Origin: JAHWKI01 sp035513575
Lineage (GTDB): Bacteria; Gemmatimonadota; Gemmatimonadetes; Longimicrobiales; RSA9
Reading direction: 5' to 3'
DNA: 64,000 nt
Assembly (NCBI GenBank): GCA_035513575.1
Contig: DATKBW010000157.1
Span: 1 to 64,000 of the forward strand
The position numbers and the translations under genes were made by a program. This document shows, in pieces, positions 1 to 7,656 of this stretch. Position 1 is the first letter of the stretch. Every line of letters begins with the position of its first letter. Below the pieces are notes generated by a model. That model made no database searches. It saw nothing but the letters and a program-made list of their open reading frames with translations, and was not told the DNA's origin.

Positions 1-9
1 GACCGGCGC

Positions 10-1245
10 TCAGCGGCCGCCGTTGCGGGGGGTGATGAGGAGGGCGAGGCGGAGCTGGAGTGCGCCGTCGAGAGCGCGGGGGTCGAGCCCCGTGAGCTCC
101 TGGATGCGCTCGAGATGGCTCCGGACGGTGTGGCGATGGACGCCGGCGCGGCTCGCTGCGGCGCCGATGGAGAGGTCGGCATGGAAGAAGGCGCGGAGGG
201 AGTCGAGGAGCTCCTGCTGTCCGCGGAGGGGGTCGAGGAGTCGCGCGGCGAGGCGCGCTCTGCTGGGGCCGCCGGGAGCGAGGAAGGCGCTGGTGCCGAG
301 GGAGTCGAGCTCGTGGACGCCGGCAGCGCCGGCATCATCGTCCAGGCGCGCCCCCCAGCGCGCGGCATGGAGCGCCTCGCGGTAGGACCGACGGAGGGCG
401 AGGAGGGGAGGGGCGTCCGCGTGCAGTTCGCCGATCCCCACGCTGGTCACGACCCCGTGGGCGGCGAGGGCATCCCGCAGTTCGCGGGCGAGGCGGCGCA
501 GAGCTGCACGCCCGTCCGGCGGCTCGAGCTCCGGCAGGAGCACCCATTCGCCGGCGCGCAGCCGCCCGAACGGCGTCTGGGCGGCATGGTCTCCGAGCAC
601 GTCGAGGAGGGTGCCGAGGGTCTGGACGCCGAGCCGGCCGTTTCCGTTTCCGTGGCGTCGGAGCGGGAGGGCCACCAGCGCCACGCGTGGGGCGCGGAGA
701 TCCCAGCCCGCGACCCTGCCGATCAACTCGGCCTCGCGAGCCTCGGTTCGCGAGCCGCGCAGGAGCCGGTAGAGGGCGAGGTCCGGGCCCACGCCCTGCC
801 GGACGGTCAGGGCCGCTGCATGGGCGAACTCCAGCGCAAGCTCCACAGCGGGGACCGCGATCCTCGTCGGCTGACGGACACGGTCAGGTTCGCCGTGTGC
901 GATCAGGACGGCCCCGGATGTGGACAGGCGAATGGGAAGATAGAGGGCCCCGCCGGTCGCGAACGCGCCACCCTCCATGGACACGGCCGGCGAGTCGCCC
1001 CCTTCCAGGTGCCACCGCAGCAGGGATTCTCCCGTTACCTCCATCGGAGACCCCTGCTGCAGGACCGTCAGCGCGTTGACCTCGATCTGCCCGCGCGCGA
1101 CTCCTCCCGTGGACGCGACCACCGCTCCCTTCTCGTCCGTCAGCGTGAACGGGAACTCCAGGGCGGACGTCAGGCGCTCGAGCAGCTCCCGCGCCGCGGG
1201 CGCGATCAATGAGGCGGGGGGCGGCGCTCCGGTCCTGCTGGCCAT
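10..1245 (-). CDS. CdaR/PucR-like helix-turn-helix transcriptional regulator
   Basis: A 411-residue protein. The C-terminal 45 residues (GVHRHTVRSHLERIQELTG) are the PucR/CdaR-type helix-turn-helix that ends regulators of sugar-diacid, purine and amino-acid catabolism. The middle (about 150-340) looks like the degenerate GGDEF-like region of that family. The N-terminal 120 residues probably sense a ligand: 'FTLTDEKGAVVASTG' recalls the CdaR sensory start. I chose the ATG at 1245 because CGGAGCG sits just upstream. The open frame runs on to 1719 but would overlap ychF and has no family-like sequence there. It is divergent from ychF. No catabolic operon lies beside it, so its target is unknown. 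Family call good; ligand unknown. Confidence 0.8.
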   Translation of the reverse strand: MASRTGAPPPASLIAPAARELLERLTSALEFPFTLTDEKGAVVASTGGVARGQIEVNALTVLQQGSPMEVTGESLLRWHLEGGDSPAVSMEGGAFATGGALYLPIRLSTSGAVLIAHGEPDRVRQPTRIAVPAVELALEFAHAAALTVRQGVGPDLALYRLLRGSRTEAREAELIGRVAGWDLRAPRVALVALPLRRHGNGNGRLGVQTLGTLLDVLGDHAAQTPFGRLRAGEWVLLPELEPPDGRAALRRLARELRDALAAHGVVTSVGIGELHADAPPLLALRRSYREALHAARWGARLDDDAGAAGVHELDSLGTSAFLAPGGPSRARLAARLLDPLRGQQELLDSLRAFFHADLSIGAAASRAGVHRHTVRSHLERIQELTGLDPRALDGALQLRLALLITPRNGGR

Positions 1246-1624
1246 ATCGCTCCGAATCGGTTCGCGTGCGGCGCCGCGGTCTCCGCCATCGCCCCGGGGG
1301 CGAGGCGCAGCCGAGGTCGGGTCGCCAGGCGGGCGACCGCACGGGGGAATAGCGAGGCGTGTGCCAGGGCGCTGGTCAGCGGTGTAAGTGGCTCTGTGGC
1401 TGGAGGTTATCCGGATCCGACGGTGGGTGCGGCGCCGCGCGATGTGCGCAAAAAGTATCGAGCCCCCTGTGCCCGCGACCTCGCCGGCAGCCGCGCGGGT
1501 CATCAGGTCCATGGCGTGTGCGGCCTCCCTGCACAAAGCGCTGGAAACAGGGTAAACTAGGCGGCCGCGCCGGGCGTCCCGGGGCGAAGGGGCGACCATC
1601 GGAGCGATTGCCGACCGGAACGAG
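1246..1624. other. 379-nt divergent intergenic region, regulator / ychF
   Basis: No convincing gene lies here. It separates the minus-strand CdaR-like regulator from plus-strand ychF and contains the probable ychF promoter at 1530-1558. On the minus strand, TAACCT (complement of 1404-1409) is a possible -10, but I see no matching -35. The long open frame of the regulator continues through it, but its composition is unlike the rest of the protein. Confidence 0.5.
1530..1558 (+). promoter_or_regulatory. putative sigma70-type promoter of ychF
   Basis: TGCACA at 1530-1535 (4 of 6 matches to TTGACA), a 17-nt spacer, and TAAACT at 1553-1558. It is the only AT-leaning patch in the 379-nt gap and puts transcription start near 1565, 60 nt before the ychF ATG. 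Found by eye only. Confidence 0.45.
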
Positions 1625-2734
1625 ATGCCGAACCTGAAGCTGGGAATCGTGGGCCTGCCGAACGTGGGGAAGTCCACGCTCTTCAACGCCCTGACGGCCG
1701 CCGGTGCCGACGCCGCCAACTACCCGTTCTGCACGGTGGACCCGAACGTCGGGGTGGTGGAGGTGCCGGACGAGCGCCTGGACCTGCTGGTGGCGCGCTA
1801 CCAGCCGCAACAGCGCACGCCGGCGGTCGTGACGTTCGTGGACATCGCGGGGCTGGTGGAGGGGGCGAGCGAGGGAGAGGGGCTGGGCAACCGCTTCCTG
1901 GCCACCATCCGGGAGACGCACGCCATCGCCCACGTCGTCCGCTGCTTCGAGAGCGGCGACATCACGCACGTGCTGGGGGGCGTGGACCCCGTCCGTGACC
2001 GTGAGATCATCAACACGGAGCTCGGCCTGGCGGACCTGGAGGCCGTCGAGAAACGGCTCGACAAGGTGGAAAAGGTGGCCCGGAGCGGGGACCGTGAGGC
2101 GAAGAAGGAGGGTGCGCTGCTGCGTCGTCTGCAGGGTGCCCTCTCGGAAGGGAAGCCGGCCCGCGCGGTGCTGCCGGAGGACGGGGAGGAGGCGCGGTTC
2201 CTGCGCGAGCTCCAGCTCCTCACGGCCAAGCCCCAGCTGTACGTGGCGAACGTCGCCGAGGAGGACCTCGCGGCAGGTGGAAACGCCCATGTGGACGCGC
2301 TGCGCGCTGCGGTCGGGGCCGAGGGGGAGCAGGCCGAGGTGGTGGTCCTGGCGGCGGCCATCGAGGCGGAGTTGCTGCACCTGGAGCCGGCGGAGCGAAA
2401 GGCATACCTCGAGGAGCTCGGGCTGCAGGAGCCCGGCCTGCATCGGCTCATCCGTGCCGGGTACCGCCTCCTCGGGCTGATCAGCTTCTTCACGGCGGGA
2501 GAGAAGGAGGTCCGCGCCTGGACCGTCCGCCAGGGCACCCGCGCGCCGGGGGCCGCCGGGGAGATCCACACCGACTTCGAGCGCGGCTTCATCCGGGCGG
2601 AAACCATCGGCTGGGACGACTTCGTGGCCGCGGGGTCGGAGCGGTCGGCCCGGGAGAAGGGGCTGATGCGCGCGGAGGGGAAGGAGTACACGGTCGCCGA
2701 CGGCGACATCCTGCTCTTCCGGTTCAACGTCTGA
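1625..2734 (+). CDS. ychF: redox-regulated ATPase YchF (OLA1 family)
   Basis: A 369-residue OBG-family P-loop protein of the usual YchF length. The G1 motif GLPNVGKST is at residues 8-16, followed by switch/G3 'DIAGLVEGA'. The G4 position reads NVAEED instead of NKxD, which in this family goes with ATP rather than GTP preference. A coiled-coil insert (about 130-190) and a C-terminal TGS domain (about 280-369, ending 'DGDILLFRFNV') complete the architecture. YchF associates with ribosomes and influences translation and oxidative-stress responses; its exact role is unsettled. The ATG at 1625 follows a weak GGAACGAG. It is transcribed divergently from the regulator upstream. Confidence 0.97.
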   Translation: MPNLKLGIVGLPNVGKSTLFNALTAAGADAANYPFCTVDPNVGVVEVPDERLDLLVARYQPQQRTPAVVTFVDIAGLVEGASEGEGLGNRFLATIRETHAIAHVVRCFESGDITHVLGGVDPVRDREIINTELGLADLEAVEKRLDKVEKVARSGDREAKKEGALLRRLQGALSEGKPARAVLPEDGEEARFLRELQLLTAKPQLYVANVAEEDLAAGGNAHVDALRAAVGAEGEQAEVVVLAAAIEAELLHLEPAERKAYLEELGLQEPGLHRLIRAGYRLLGLISFFTAGEKEVRAWTVRQGTRAPGAAGEIHTDFERGFIRAETIGWDDFVAAGSERSAREKGLMRAEGKEYTVADGDILLFRFNV

Positions 2735-2852
2735 GGCCGGCGGGGAGGCCAGGCGACGGTACCGGCACGACACGGGCCGACCCGGAGGCACGAACCCTGC
2801 AATTCTACGGGGGTCGCGCGCAAAGGTCATACGGCGAGGCGAAGGAGTCACC

Positions 2853-3395
2853 ATGTGGAGCTACGCAGCCGCAACGGAAGGATGGGAACGGCGCCCGGCG
2901 GCGGTGCAGGATCGCGAGCGCGGAACGGAGGAGGAGCCGCGCCGGAAGCGACAGCTCATCGTGGTCGCGGAGGACGAGCCGCGGGAGTGGGAGATCTACG
3001 GCAAGATCCTCTGGTACAATGGCTTCGACGTGCTCCATGCCAGCGACGGCGAGGAGGCCCTGGCGCTGGTGCGGCAGCACCCGCCGGACCTGGTGATCCT
3101 GGACCTCATGATGCCCAAGCTGAACGGCATCGAGGTCTGCCAGCGGCTGAAGCAGGATCCGGCTACGAGCCATATCCCGGTGATCGCGCTGACCGCCCGG
3201 CCGCGCTGGGAAGCGGGACGCGAGGCCCGCAACGCCGGCTGCACGGCCTACCTCGAGAAGCCGCTGGGCCCGCTCGCGGTCCTGCACGCCGTCGAGGATC
3301 TCATCGGCAGGGCTCCGCCCGTCGCGCCGGACGATGCGGGACCGGACGATGCCGACGCCGGCCCCCCGAAGCCGCGCGCCGATGAGTGGAACTGA
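2853..3395 (+). CDS. single-domain response regulator (CheY-like) with charged tails
   Basis: A 180-residue protein. Residues 33-155 form one receiver domain: acidic pocket E40-D41-E42, phospho-acceptor D84 in 'LVILDLMMP', conserved T in 'IALTA', and K in 'LEKPLG'. About 32 charged residues precede it and an acidic, proline-rich tail follows, with no DNA-binding or enzymatic output domain. Such proteins act by protein contact or as phospho-relay intermediates. No histidine kinase is adjacent; the NtrY-like kinase at 33.5 kb is the only one in the window and is not an obvious partner. A strong GAAGGAG precedes the ATG. Confidence 0.88.
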   Translation: MWSYAAATEGWERRPAAVQDRERGTEEEPRRKRQLIVVAEDEPREWEIYGKILWYNGFDVLHASDGEEALALVRQHPPDLVILDLMMPKLNGIEVCQRLKQDPATSHIPVIALTARPRWEAGREARNAGCTAYLEKPLGPLAVLHAVEDLIGRAPPVAPDDAGPDDADAGPPKPRADEWN

Positions 3396-3580
3396 CGGTC
3401 TCCGCCGCGAGCCGCCGCGGGATCGGCCGGATCCCCGCCGTTCCGCGCCGATCCTCCCGCGCGGGGTCGCAACATGGTGGCGGCCTCACAGGTCCGGCCC
3501 CGGCCACTACATGGCGGCCGCGCGCAGTGGATCCCGCGACGGTGGCGCGGCGCCGTCCGCGGCCGGTGCGCCGCGGGGGG

Positions 3581-3609
3581 TGGACGGCCGTCGATCGGAG
3601 GTGTAATTT
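3581..3609 (+). promoter_or_regulatory. putative promoter of the rpsF operon
   Basis: TGGACG (3581-3586), a 17-nt spacer, then TAATTT (3604-3609), the only AT-rich hexamer in the 277-nt gap before rpsF. Predicted start is near 3616, leaving a leader of about 57 nt. In many bacteria such leaders carry an S6:S18-binding hairpin, but I could not identify one with confidence here. Confidence 0.45.
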
Positions 3610-3672
3610 TCACGGCTCTTTGATCCCGCTCCGCCCTCGAGGCCGGGGCCGCGACGACCAGGGGAGAGAGAC

Positions 3673-4044
3673 GTGAGAACGTACGAGATCGTGTACATCT
3701 TCGACACGGTCCTCACAGAGGACCAGATCGGGGAGAAGCTGGAGAAGTACCACAAGCAGGTCACCAGCGGCGGCGGCGAGATCACCGCGGTCGACCAGTG
3801 GGGCAAGCGGCAGCTGGCCTATCCCATCAAGAAGAAGACCTCGGGCAACTACGTGGTGGTGCAGTTCACGGCGGAGACGGACGCGCTGCCGGAGCTGGAG
3901 CGCACGTTGAAGCTGGACGAGGACCTGATGCGCTACCTGATCGTCCTGAGCGAGGGTGAGCCGACGGCGCCCATGTCCATCGCCACGCGGGAACCCCGCG
4001 ACGACGATGACGACGGGGACGAGGACGAGGACGAGGAGGAGTAG
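3673..4044 (+). CDS. rpsF: 30S ribosomal protein S6
   Basis: A 123-residue S6 starting at a GTG preceded by GGGGAGAGAG. The start 'RTYEIVYIFD', the central 'QWGKRQLAYPI' and 'YVVVQFTA' are S6 hallmarks. The last 25 residues are a run of Asp/Glu, a common acidic S6 tail. S6 pairs with S18 on the 30S platform. It is first gene of rpsF-rpsR-membrane protein-rplI, 3 nt before rpsR. Confidence 0.98.
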   Translation: MRTYEIVYIFDTVLTEDQIGEKLEKYHKQVTSGGGEITAVDQWGKRQLAYPIKKKTSGNYVVVQFTAETDALPELERTLKLDEDLMRYLIVLSEGEPTAPMSIATREPRDDDDDGDEDEDEEE

Positions 4045-4047
4045 AGG

Positions 4048-4269
4048 ATGGCGCGTCGAAGCAAGCCGTGCCCGCTGTGTGAGGCGGGGATCCGGCAGAT
4101 CAACTACAAGGACGAGCACACGCTTTCCCGGTTCATGACGGAGGCGGGCAAGATCATGCCGCGCCGGATGACGGGGATGTGCGCGCGCCATCAGCGGCAG
4201 GTGGGAACGGCGGCGAAGCGCGCGCGGTACCTGGCTCTGGTCCCGTACACGCACGTCTACGAGAGCTGA
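4048..4269 (+). CDS. rpsR: 30S ribosomal protein S18
   Basis: A 73-residue S18 with the core 'INYKDEHTLSRFMTEAGKI' and the basic stretch 'PRRMTGMCARHQRQV' that contacts 16S rRNA and S6. It has CPLC near the N-terminus plus a later Cys and His, suggesting a zinc-binding (C+) version of S18. GAGGAG in the end of rpsF acts as ribosome binding site, so the two are translationally linked. Confidence 0.98.
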   Translation: MARRSKPCPLCEAGIRQINYKDEHTLSRFMTEAGKIMPRRMTGMCARHQRQVGTAAKRARYLALVPYTHVYES

Positions 4270-4318
4270 GGCGAGCGGGGGAGGACCGGGTTGGCCGACG
4301 GTCCTCGCGCTGGCGCTG

Positions 4319-5164
4319 GTGGTGCTCGGGTTTTCCGTGTTCCACCCGATCCAGCTGGTGGCGCTGCCGCTGGCGCTGATGGTGGCGGCGCTGCCGCCGC
4401 GGAGTCTGCACCTGATCGTTCTGGCCATCGCGCTGGCCGCGGCGGCGTTTCTCGGGCCGCGGGAAGGGCTCTGGGGAGTGGAGCGGGGCTGGTCTCTGCT
4501 GGTGGGCGGCTGGTTCATCCTGGCGAAGGTGGCGTGGCCGAAGGCAGGGTTCACCGCCCGGGCGGTGGCGGCGGTGCTGACGGCCGCGGCGACGGGGGCG
4601 ATCCTGATCGCCACGTCGGGCGGGTGGGCCGGGGTGGAGTGGAGGATGCAGACGCGCTTCCGCGAGGACGCCCGCACGATCGCGGCGGCGTTCCCGCGGC
4701 TGGGCGAGACGGAGGCCGTGGTGGAGCGGGCGGCGGAGCTGCCGTCGGCCCTGTACCCGGGTCTGCTGGCGATCGGGTCGGTCGCGGCGCTGGCGTTGGC
4801 GTGGTGGGCTTACGTGCGGCTTACCGGCCGGGGCGAGCCGCTCGGGCGGCTGCGGGACTTCCGGTTCCCCGACGCGCTCGTGTGGCTGCTGATCGCGGGG
4901 CTGGTGCTGGTGGTGCTGCCCCTGGCGGAAGCGGCGCCTCGGGTGGGGGGCAACGTCCTGCTCTTCATGGGATCGCTGTACGCGCTGCGCGGGGCTGCGG
5001 TGGTGCTCGCGCTGATCGGGTGGACCGCGCCGAAGGTGATCGCGCTGGCGGTGGTCGGGGTGCTGCTCTGGCCCATCGTGATGACGGGGACGCTGGTGGT
5101 CGGTGTCGCCGATACGTGGTTGGATCTGAGGGCCGCCGGGCGGGCGGCTGAAGACGACGGCTGA
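4319..5164 (+). CDS. multi-pass membrane protein (DUF2232/YybS-like) in the ribosomal operon
   Basis: About 281 residues with roughly eight hydrophobic segments. Size and layout resemble the DUF2232/YybS membrane proteins that often lie between rpsR and rplI, but I see no diagnostic motif, so the family call rests on context. The start is uncertain: the frame is hydrophobic right from the rpsR stop ('TVLALALVVLGFSVF') with no ATG. I give GTG 4319; a non-standard codon slightly upstream, such as CTG 4310, would add a few residues. The gene ends 11 nt before rplI. Function unknown. Confidence 0.7.
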   Translation: MVLGFSVFHPIQLVALPLALMVAALPPRSLHLIVLAIALAAAAFLGPREGLWGVERGWSLLVGGWFILAKVAWPKAGFTARAVAAVLTAAATGAILIATSGGWAGVEWRMQTRFREDARTIAAAFPRLGETEAVVERAAELPSALYPGLLAIGSVAALALAWWAYVRLTGRGEPLGRLRDFRFPDALVWLLIAGLVLVVLPLAEAAPRVGGNVLLFMGSLYALRGAAVVLALIGWTAPKVIALAVVGVLLWPIVMTGTLVVGVADTWLDLRAAGRAAEDDG

Positions 5165-5175
5165 AGGAGCCAACG

Positions 5176-5637
5176 ATGAAGACCGTGAAGGTGATTCTTC
5201 GGGAGGACGTGACGAAGCTCGGGGACGCGGGGGCGATCGTGTCCGTGAAGCCGGGGTACGCGCGGAACTACCTGCTGCCCCAGGGGCTGGCGTACGAGGC
5301 GACGGACGCGAGCGTCCGCCGGCTGGAGCAGGAGCGCGAGCGCGGGGCGCAGCAGGCGAAGCGCGACTACCTGGAGGCGCGGCGTCGCGCAGCGCAGCTG
5401 GAGGAGCTGTCGCTGACGTTTCACGCGCGGGCGGGTGAGGAATCGAAGCTGTTCGGCTCCATCACCAGCGCGGACATCACGGACCGGCTGGCGCAGCAGG
5501 GTCTCGACTTCGAGGTGGACCGCCGGCAGGTGGAGCTGGACGAGCCGCTCAAGATGCTGGGGGTCTACAATGTTGCCATCCGTCTCCACGCCGACGTGAA
5601 GCCGGAGATCAAGGTCTGGGTCATCAAGGAGGAGTAG
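5176..5637 (+). CDS. rplI: 50S ribosomal protein L9
   Basis: A 153-residue L9 of standard length. The N-terminal rRNA-binding domain contains 'LREDVTKLGDAGAIVSVKPGYARNYL' (only part quoted: residues 8-20 and 25-32 are the signature), then the long linker helix rich in Arg/Glu, then the C-terminal domain with 'LFGSITSADI'. AAGGAG lies at ideal spacing before the ATG. It is the last gene of the operon, followed at once by an intrinsic terminator. Confidence 0.97.
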   Translation: MKTVKVILREDVTKLGDAGAIVSVKPGYARNYLLPQGLAYEATDASVRRLEQERERGAQQAKRDYLEARRRAAQLEELSLTFHARAGEESKLFGSITSADITDRLAQQGLDFEVDRRQVELDEPLKMLGVYNVAIRLHADVKPEIKVWVIKEE

Positions 5638-5657
5638 GGCGCCCGCGGTGGCCGATC

Positions 5658-5696
5658 GCCGCCCGGCGACCGAGCGTCGTCGCCGGGCGGCTTTTT
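5658..5696 (+). terminator. intrinsic terminator after rplI
   Basis: A perfect 13-bp GC stem, GCCGCCCGGCGAC (5658-5670) with its complement at 5679-5691, an 8-nt loop, and five T residues at 5692-5696. It ends the ribosomal operon 20 nt past rplI and separates it from rsfS. Confidence 0.93.
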
Positions 5697-5707
5697 CGTG
5701 GATGCGT

Positions 5708-5713
5708 TATACT
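5708..5713 (+). promoter_or_regulatory. putative -10 element abutting rsfS
   Basis: TATACT (5 of 6 to TATAAT), 8 nt before the ATG at 5722. Start would fall at about 5720-5722, giving a leaderless mRNA. No -35 match is seen at the right distance because that position is inside the terminator stem. There is no Shine-Dalgarno before the ATG. Confidence 0.45.
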
Positions 5714-5721
5714 GGAATCGA

Positions 5722-6117
5722 ATGCCTGCCGATCGCAAAATCGCCCCGCAGGAGCCGAGTACGCTGGAGTCGTCCGAGCTGACGGACGAGCTGGCGCGCG
5801 CCGTGGACCTGGCCCGGGATCGCAAGGCCCGCGGGCTGCTGGTCCTGGATCTCCGGGGCATCTCGACGGCCACGGACTTCTTCTTCATCGCCACCGGCAC
5901 GTCGGACATCCACGTCCGCGGGATCGCCGAGCACATCATCGAGGAGCTGAAGAAGAAGGGTGTCCGGCCGGATCACGTGGAAGGGCTGCGAGGCGGGCGC
6001 TGGGTCCTGATCGACTACATCGATTTCGTGGTGCACGTCTTCCACCCCGCGGCCCGCGACTTCTACCAGCTCGAGCGGCTCTGGGGCGACGCCCCGCACC
6101 TGGCGCTGGAATCGTAG
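5722..6117 (+). CDS. rsfS: ribosome silencing factor RsfS
   Basis: A 131-residue DUF143/RsfS protein. RsfS binds L14 and blocks 30S-50S joining in poor nutrient conditions. Signatures: 'STATDFFFIATGTSD' (about residues 48-62), 'GGRWVLIDYIDFVVHVF' and the terminal 'YQLERLWGDAP'. I chose ATG 5722 over the in-frame GTG at 5698 because the latter lies upstream of the likely -10 box and adds no conserved sequence. No Shine-Dalgarno is visible. It is separated from rplI by a terminator and runs alone before the SPOR protein. Confidence 0.93.
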   Translation: MPADRKIAPQEPSTLESSELTDELARAVDLARDRKARGLLVLDLRGISTATDFFFIATGTSDIHVRGIAEHIIEELKKKGVRPDHVEGLRGGRWVLIDYIDFVVHVFHPAARDFYQLERLWGDAPHLALES

Positions 6118-6183
6118 CGCGCGGGGGCACCGATCCCGGCCAGCCACGCGGTGGCACGGGTCGCGGCAGTCCGACCCCGGACC

Positions 6184-6212
6184 TTTTGTCGCGGCCCGCG
6201 CCGGATTATCAT
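6184..6212 (+). promoter_or_regulatory. putative promoter upstream of the SPOR/smc run
   Basis: TATCAT at 6207-6212, preceded by the T-rich TTTTGTCG at 6184-6191. Which hexamer is the -35 is ambiguous (TTTTGT gives 17 nt; TTGTCG gives 15 nt). Predicted start is near 6219, leaving about 75 nt of leader before ATG 6295. Confidence 0.35.
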
Positions 6213-6268
6213 TCTGCGGCTCCGGCACCCTGACCTTTTCGAGCCCCGAAGGAGGGATCCCGGCCGAA

Positions 6269-6298
6269 GTGGAGGACCTCAACCTGTTGTCCGCATGA
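6269..6298 (+). CDS. possible 9-residue leader peptide upstream of the SPOR protein
   Basis: A GTG at 6269 opens a 9-codon frame (MEDLNLLSA) ending in TGA 6296-6298, which overlaps the ATG of the next gene as ATGA. The strongest Shine-Dalgarno in the region, AAGGAGGG (6249-6256), is placed for this GTG and is too far (about 40 nt) from ATG 6295. Translation of the long gene may therefore be coupled to this mini-frame. Purely an inference from spacing. Confidence 0.3.
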   Translation: MEDLNLLSA

Positions 6299-7656
6299 GT
6301 CCAGAGCCCAGACCCGCGGCCGTGCCCTTCGACCCCGGGTCCGGTGAGATCCCGCCCGGGCTGGAGTCCGTCTTCAGCGACCCCGACAGACCGATCCTCC
6401 TCCTCGTCGCCGCCGACCCCGACGACGCGGCGGCCCGTGCGGCCATCGCCCTCGCCGCTGCCCGCGCCGGGCGGGGGCTGCCGACGGTTCTCGCCGAAGC
6501 GGATCTGGACGCCCCGCGGCTTCACCGTCTGCTGGACGTACCGAACCTCGAAGGGCTCGTCGACGTGTTCCTGTTCGGGGCCTCTCTCGAGCGGATCGCC
6601 GTGCGGCCGGAGGCGTTCGCGTTCGACTTCGCGCCGGCGGGCGCGTATGCGCCGGACCCGGCGGAGGTGCTCCAGAGCCCGCGGTGGGACCGCATCGCGG
6701 AGGAGCTGACGGGCGACGGGGCGTTGCTGATGGTCTTCGTCCCCGCCGCCGCACCGGGAGCCCGTGAGCTGTCGCGCCGCATCGGCCGCGCGGTGGTGCT
6801 CGGGAACGATGCCGCTGCGGCCCGGGCGATGGGCCGGCTGGATCCCGCCTGCGCGATCCTCGGCGCCCTCGACCCCGCACCGACGCCGGTCCAGGAGCCG
6901 GAGGGGGTCCCCGCCCCGGCCGAATCCGTGGCGCGGGGCGCGCCGCGCGCTCCCGGCCGCCCGGACCTGACCGAGCCGGTGGTGATCCGGAAGCCCCGGA
7001 AGCAACGGAATTACACGCCGCTCGTCCTGCTCGGGCTCCTCGCCGCCCTGGCGGCCGGCGCGTGGTTCGGCTATCGGCAGCTGTTCGGCGACGAACCCGC
7101 CGCTGCGGCGGTGGCGCCGGAGGCGGCGGGCCCCGGCGAGCGGGGCGCGCCCGTCGAGACCGCCATCCCGTACTCGGTGGCGGTGGAAGCGCACCAGGAG
7201 ATGGAGCCCGCCGTGGAGCGCGTGCGCGGTCTCCAGCGCGCGGAGCCGGCGATCGGCTTTTTCGTGGCGCCCCTCTCGGTGCAGGGGAGGCTGTACTACC
7301 GGGTGCTGGCGGGCCCCGTGGCGGATCGCGAAGCCGCGACGGCGCTCATGCAGCGTCTGGTGGTCGGCGGCCACAAGACCGACATGGACGACTGGGCGCT
7401 GCTGGCGACGACCCACGCGTTCCATCTCGGCGACTACGAGACGATGGCGGAAGCCCGGTCGAGGGTCCTGGCGCTGTCCGCCGCGGGGATCCCGTCCTAC
7501 ACGGTCCCGCAGCGCTACGAGTCCGGGCAGTACCGGTACAGGGTATACGGCGGCGCCTATCAGAACGAGGCGGAAGCGGACGTGATGCGCGAGATGCTGG
7601 AGAACGCAGGCGAGTCCGCGCGACTGGTCGAGCGCGTGGGAGAGCCCGTCGCATGA
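6295..7656 (+). CDS. SPOR-domain membrane protein with ParA/CpsD-like N-terminal half
   Basis: About 453 residues. Residues 1-200 resemble the Rossmann core of ParA/CpsD ATPases ('ILLLVAADPDD', 'TVLAEADLDAPRLHRLLDV') but with no Walker A lysine, so probably inactive. A Pro/Ala linker leads to one membrane segment at about 245-262 ('LVLLGLLAALAAGAWFGY'). The rest is outside the membrane and carries two SPOR-like repeats with 'YRVLAGPVADREAA' and 'YRYRVYGGAYQNEAEA'. SPOR domains bind glycan strands lacking stem peptides, often at division septa. It overlaps smc by ATGA at 7653, so a role joining the envelope to chromosome or division is plausible but unproven. Confidence 0.75.
   Translation: MSPEPRPAAVPFDPGSGEIPPGLESVFSDPDRPILLLVAADPDDAAARAAIALAAARAGRGLPTVLAEADLDAPRLHRLLDVPNLEGLVDVFLFGASLERIAVRPEAFAFDFAPAGAYAPDPAEVLQSPRWDRIAEELTGDGALLMVFVPAAAPGARELSRRIGRAVVLGNDAAAARAMGRLDPACAILGALDPAPTPVQEPEGVPAPAESVARGAPRAPGRPDLTEPVVIRKPRKQRNYTPLVLLGLLAALAAGAWFGYRQLFGDEPAAAAVAPEAAGPGERGAPVETAIPYSVAVEAHQEMEPAVERVRGLQRAEPAIGFFVAPLSVQGRLYYRVLAGPVADREAATALMQRLVVGGHKTDMDDWALLATTHAFHLGDYETMAEARSRVLALSAAGIPSYTVPQRYESGQYRYRVYGGAYQNEAEADVMREMLENAGESARLVERVGEPVA

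Noticed and set aside
1246..1719. N-terminal extension of the CdaR-like regulator
   Set aside because: It would overlap ychF and its promoter; the sequence has no family similarity and a good ribosome site supports ATG 1245.
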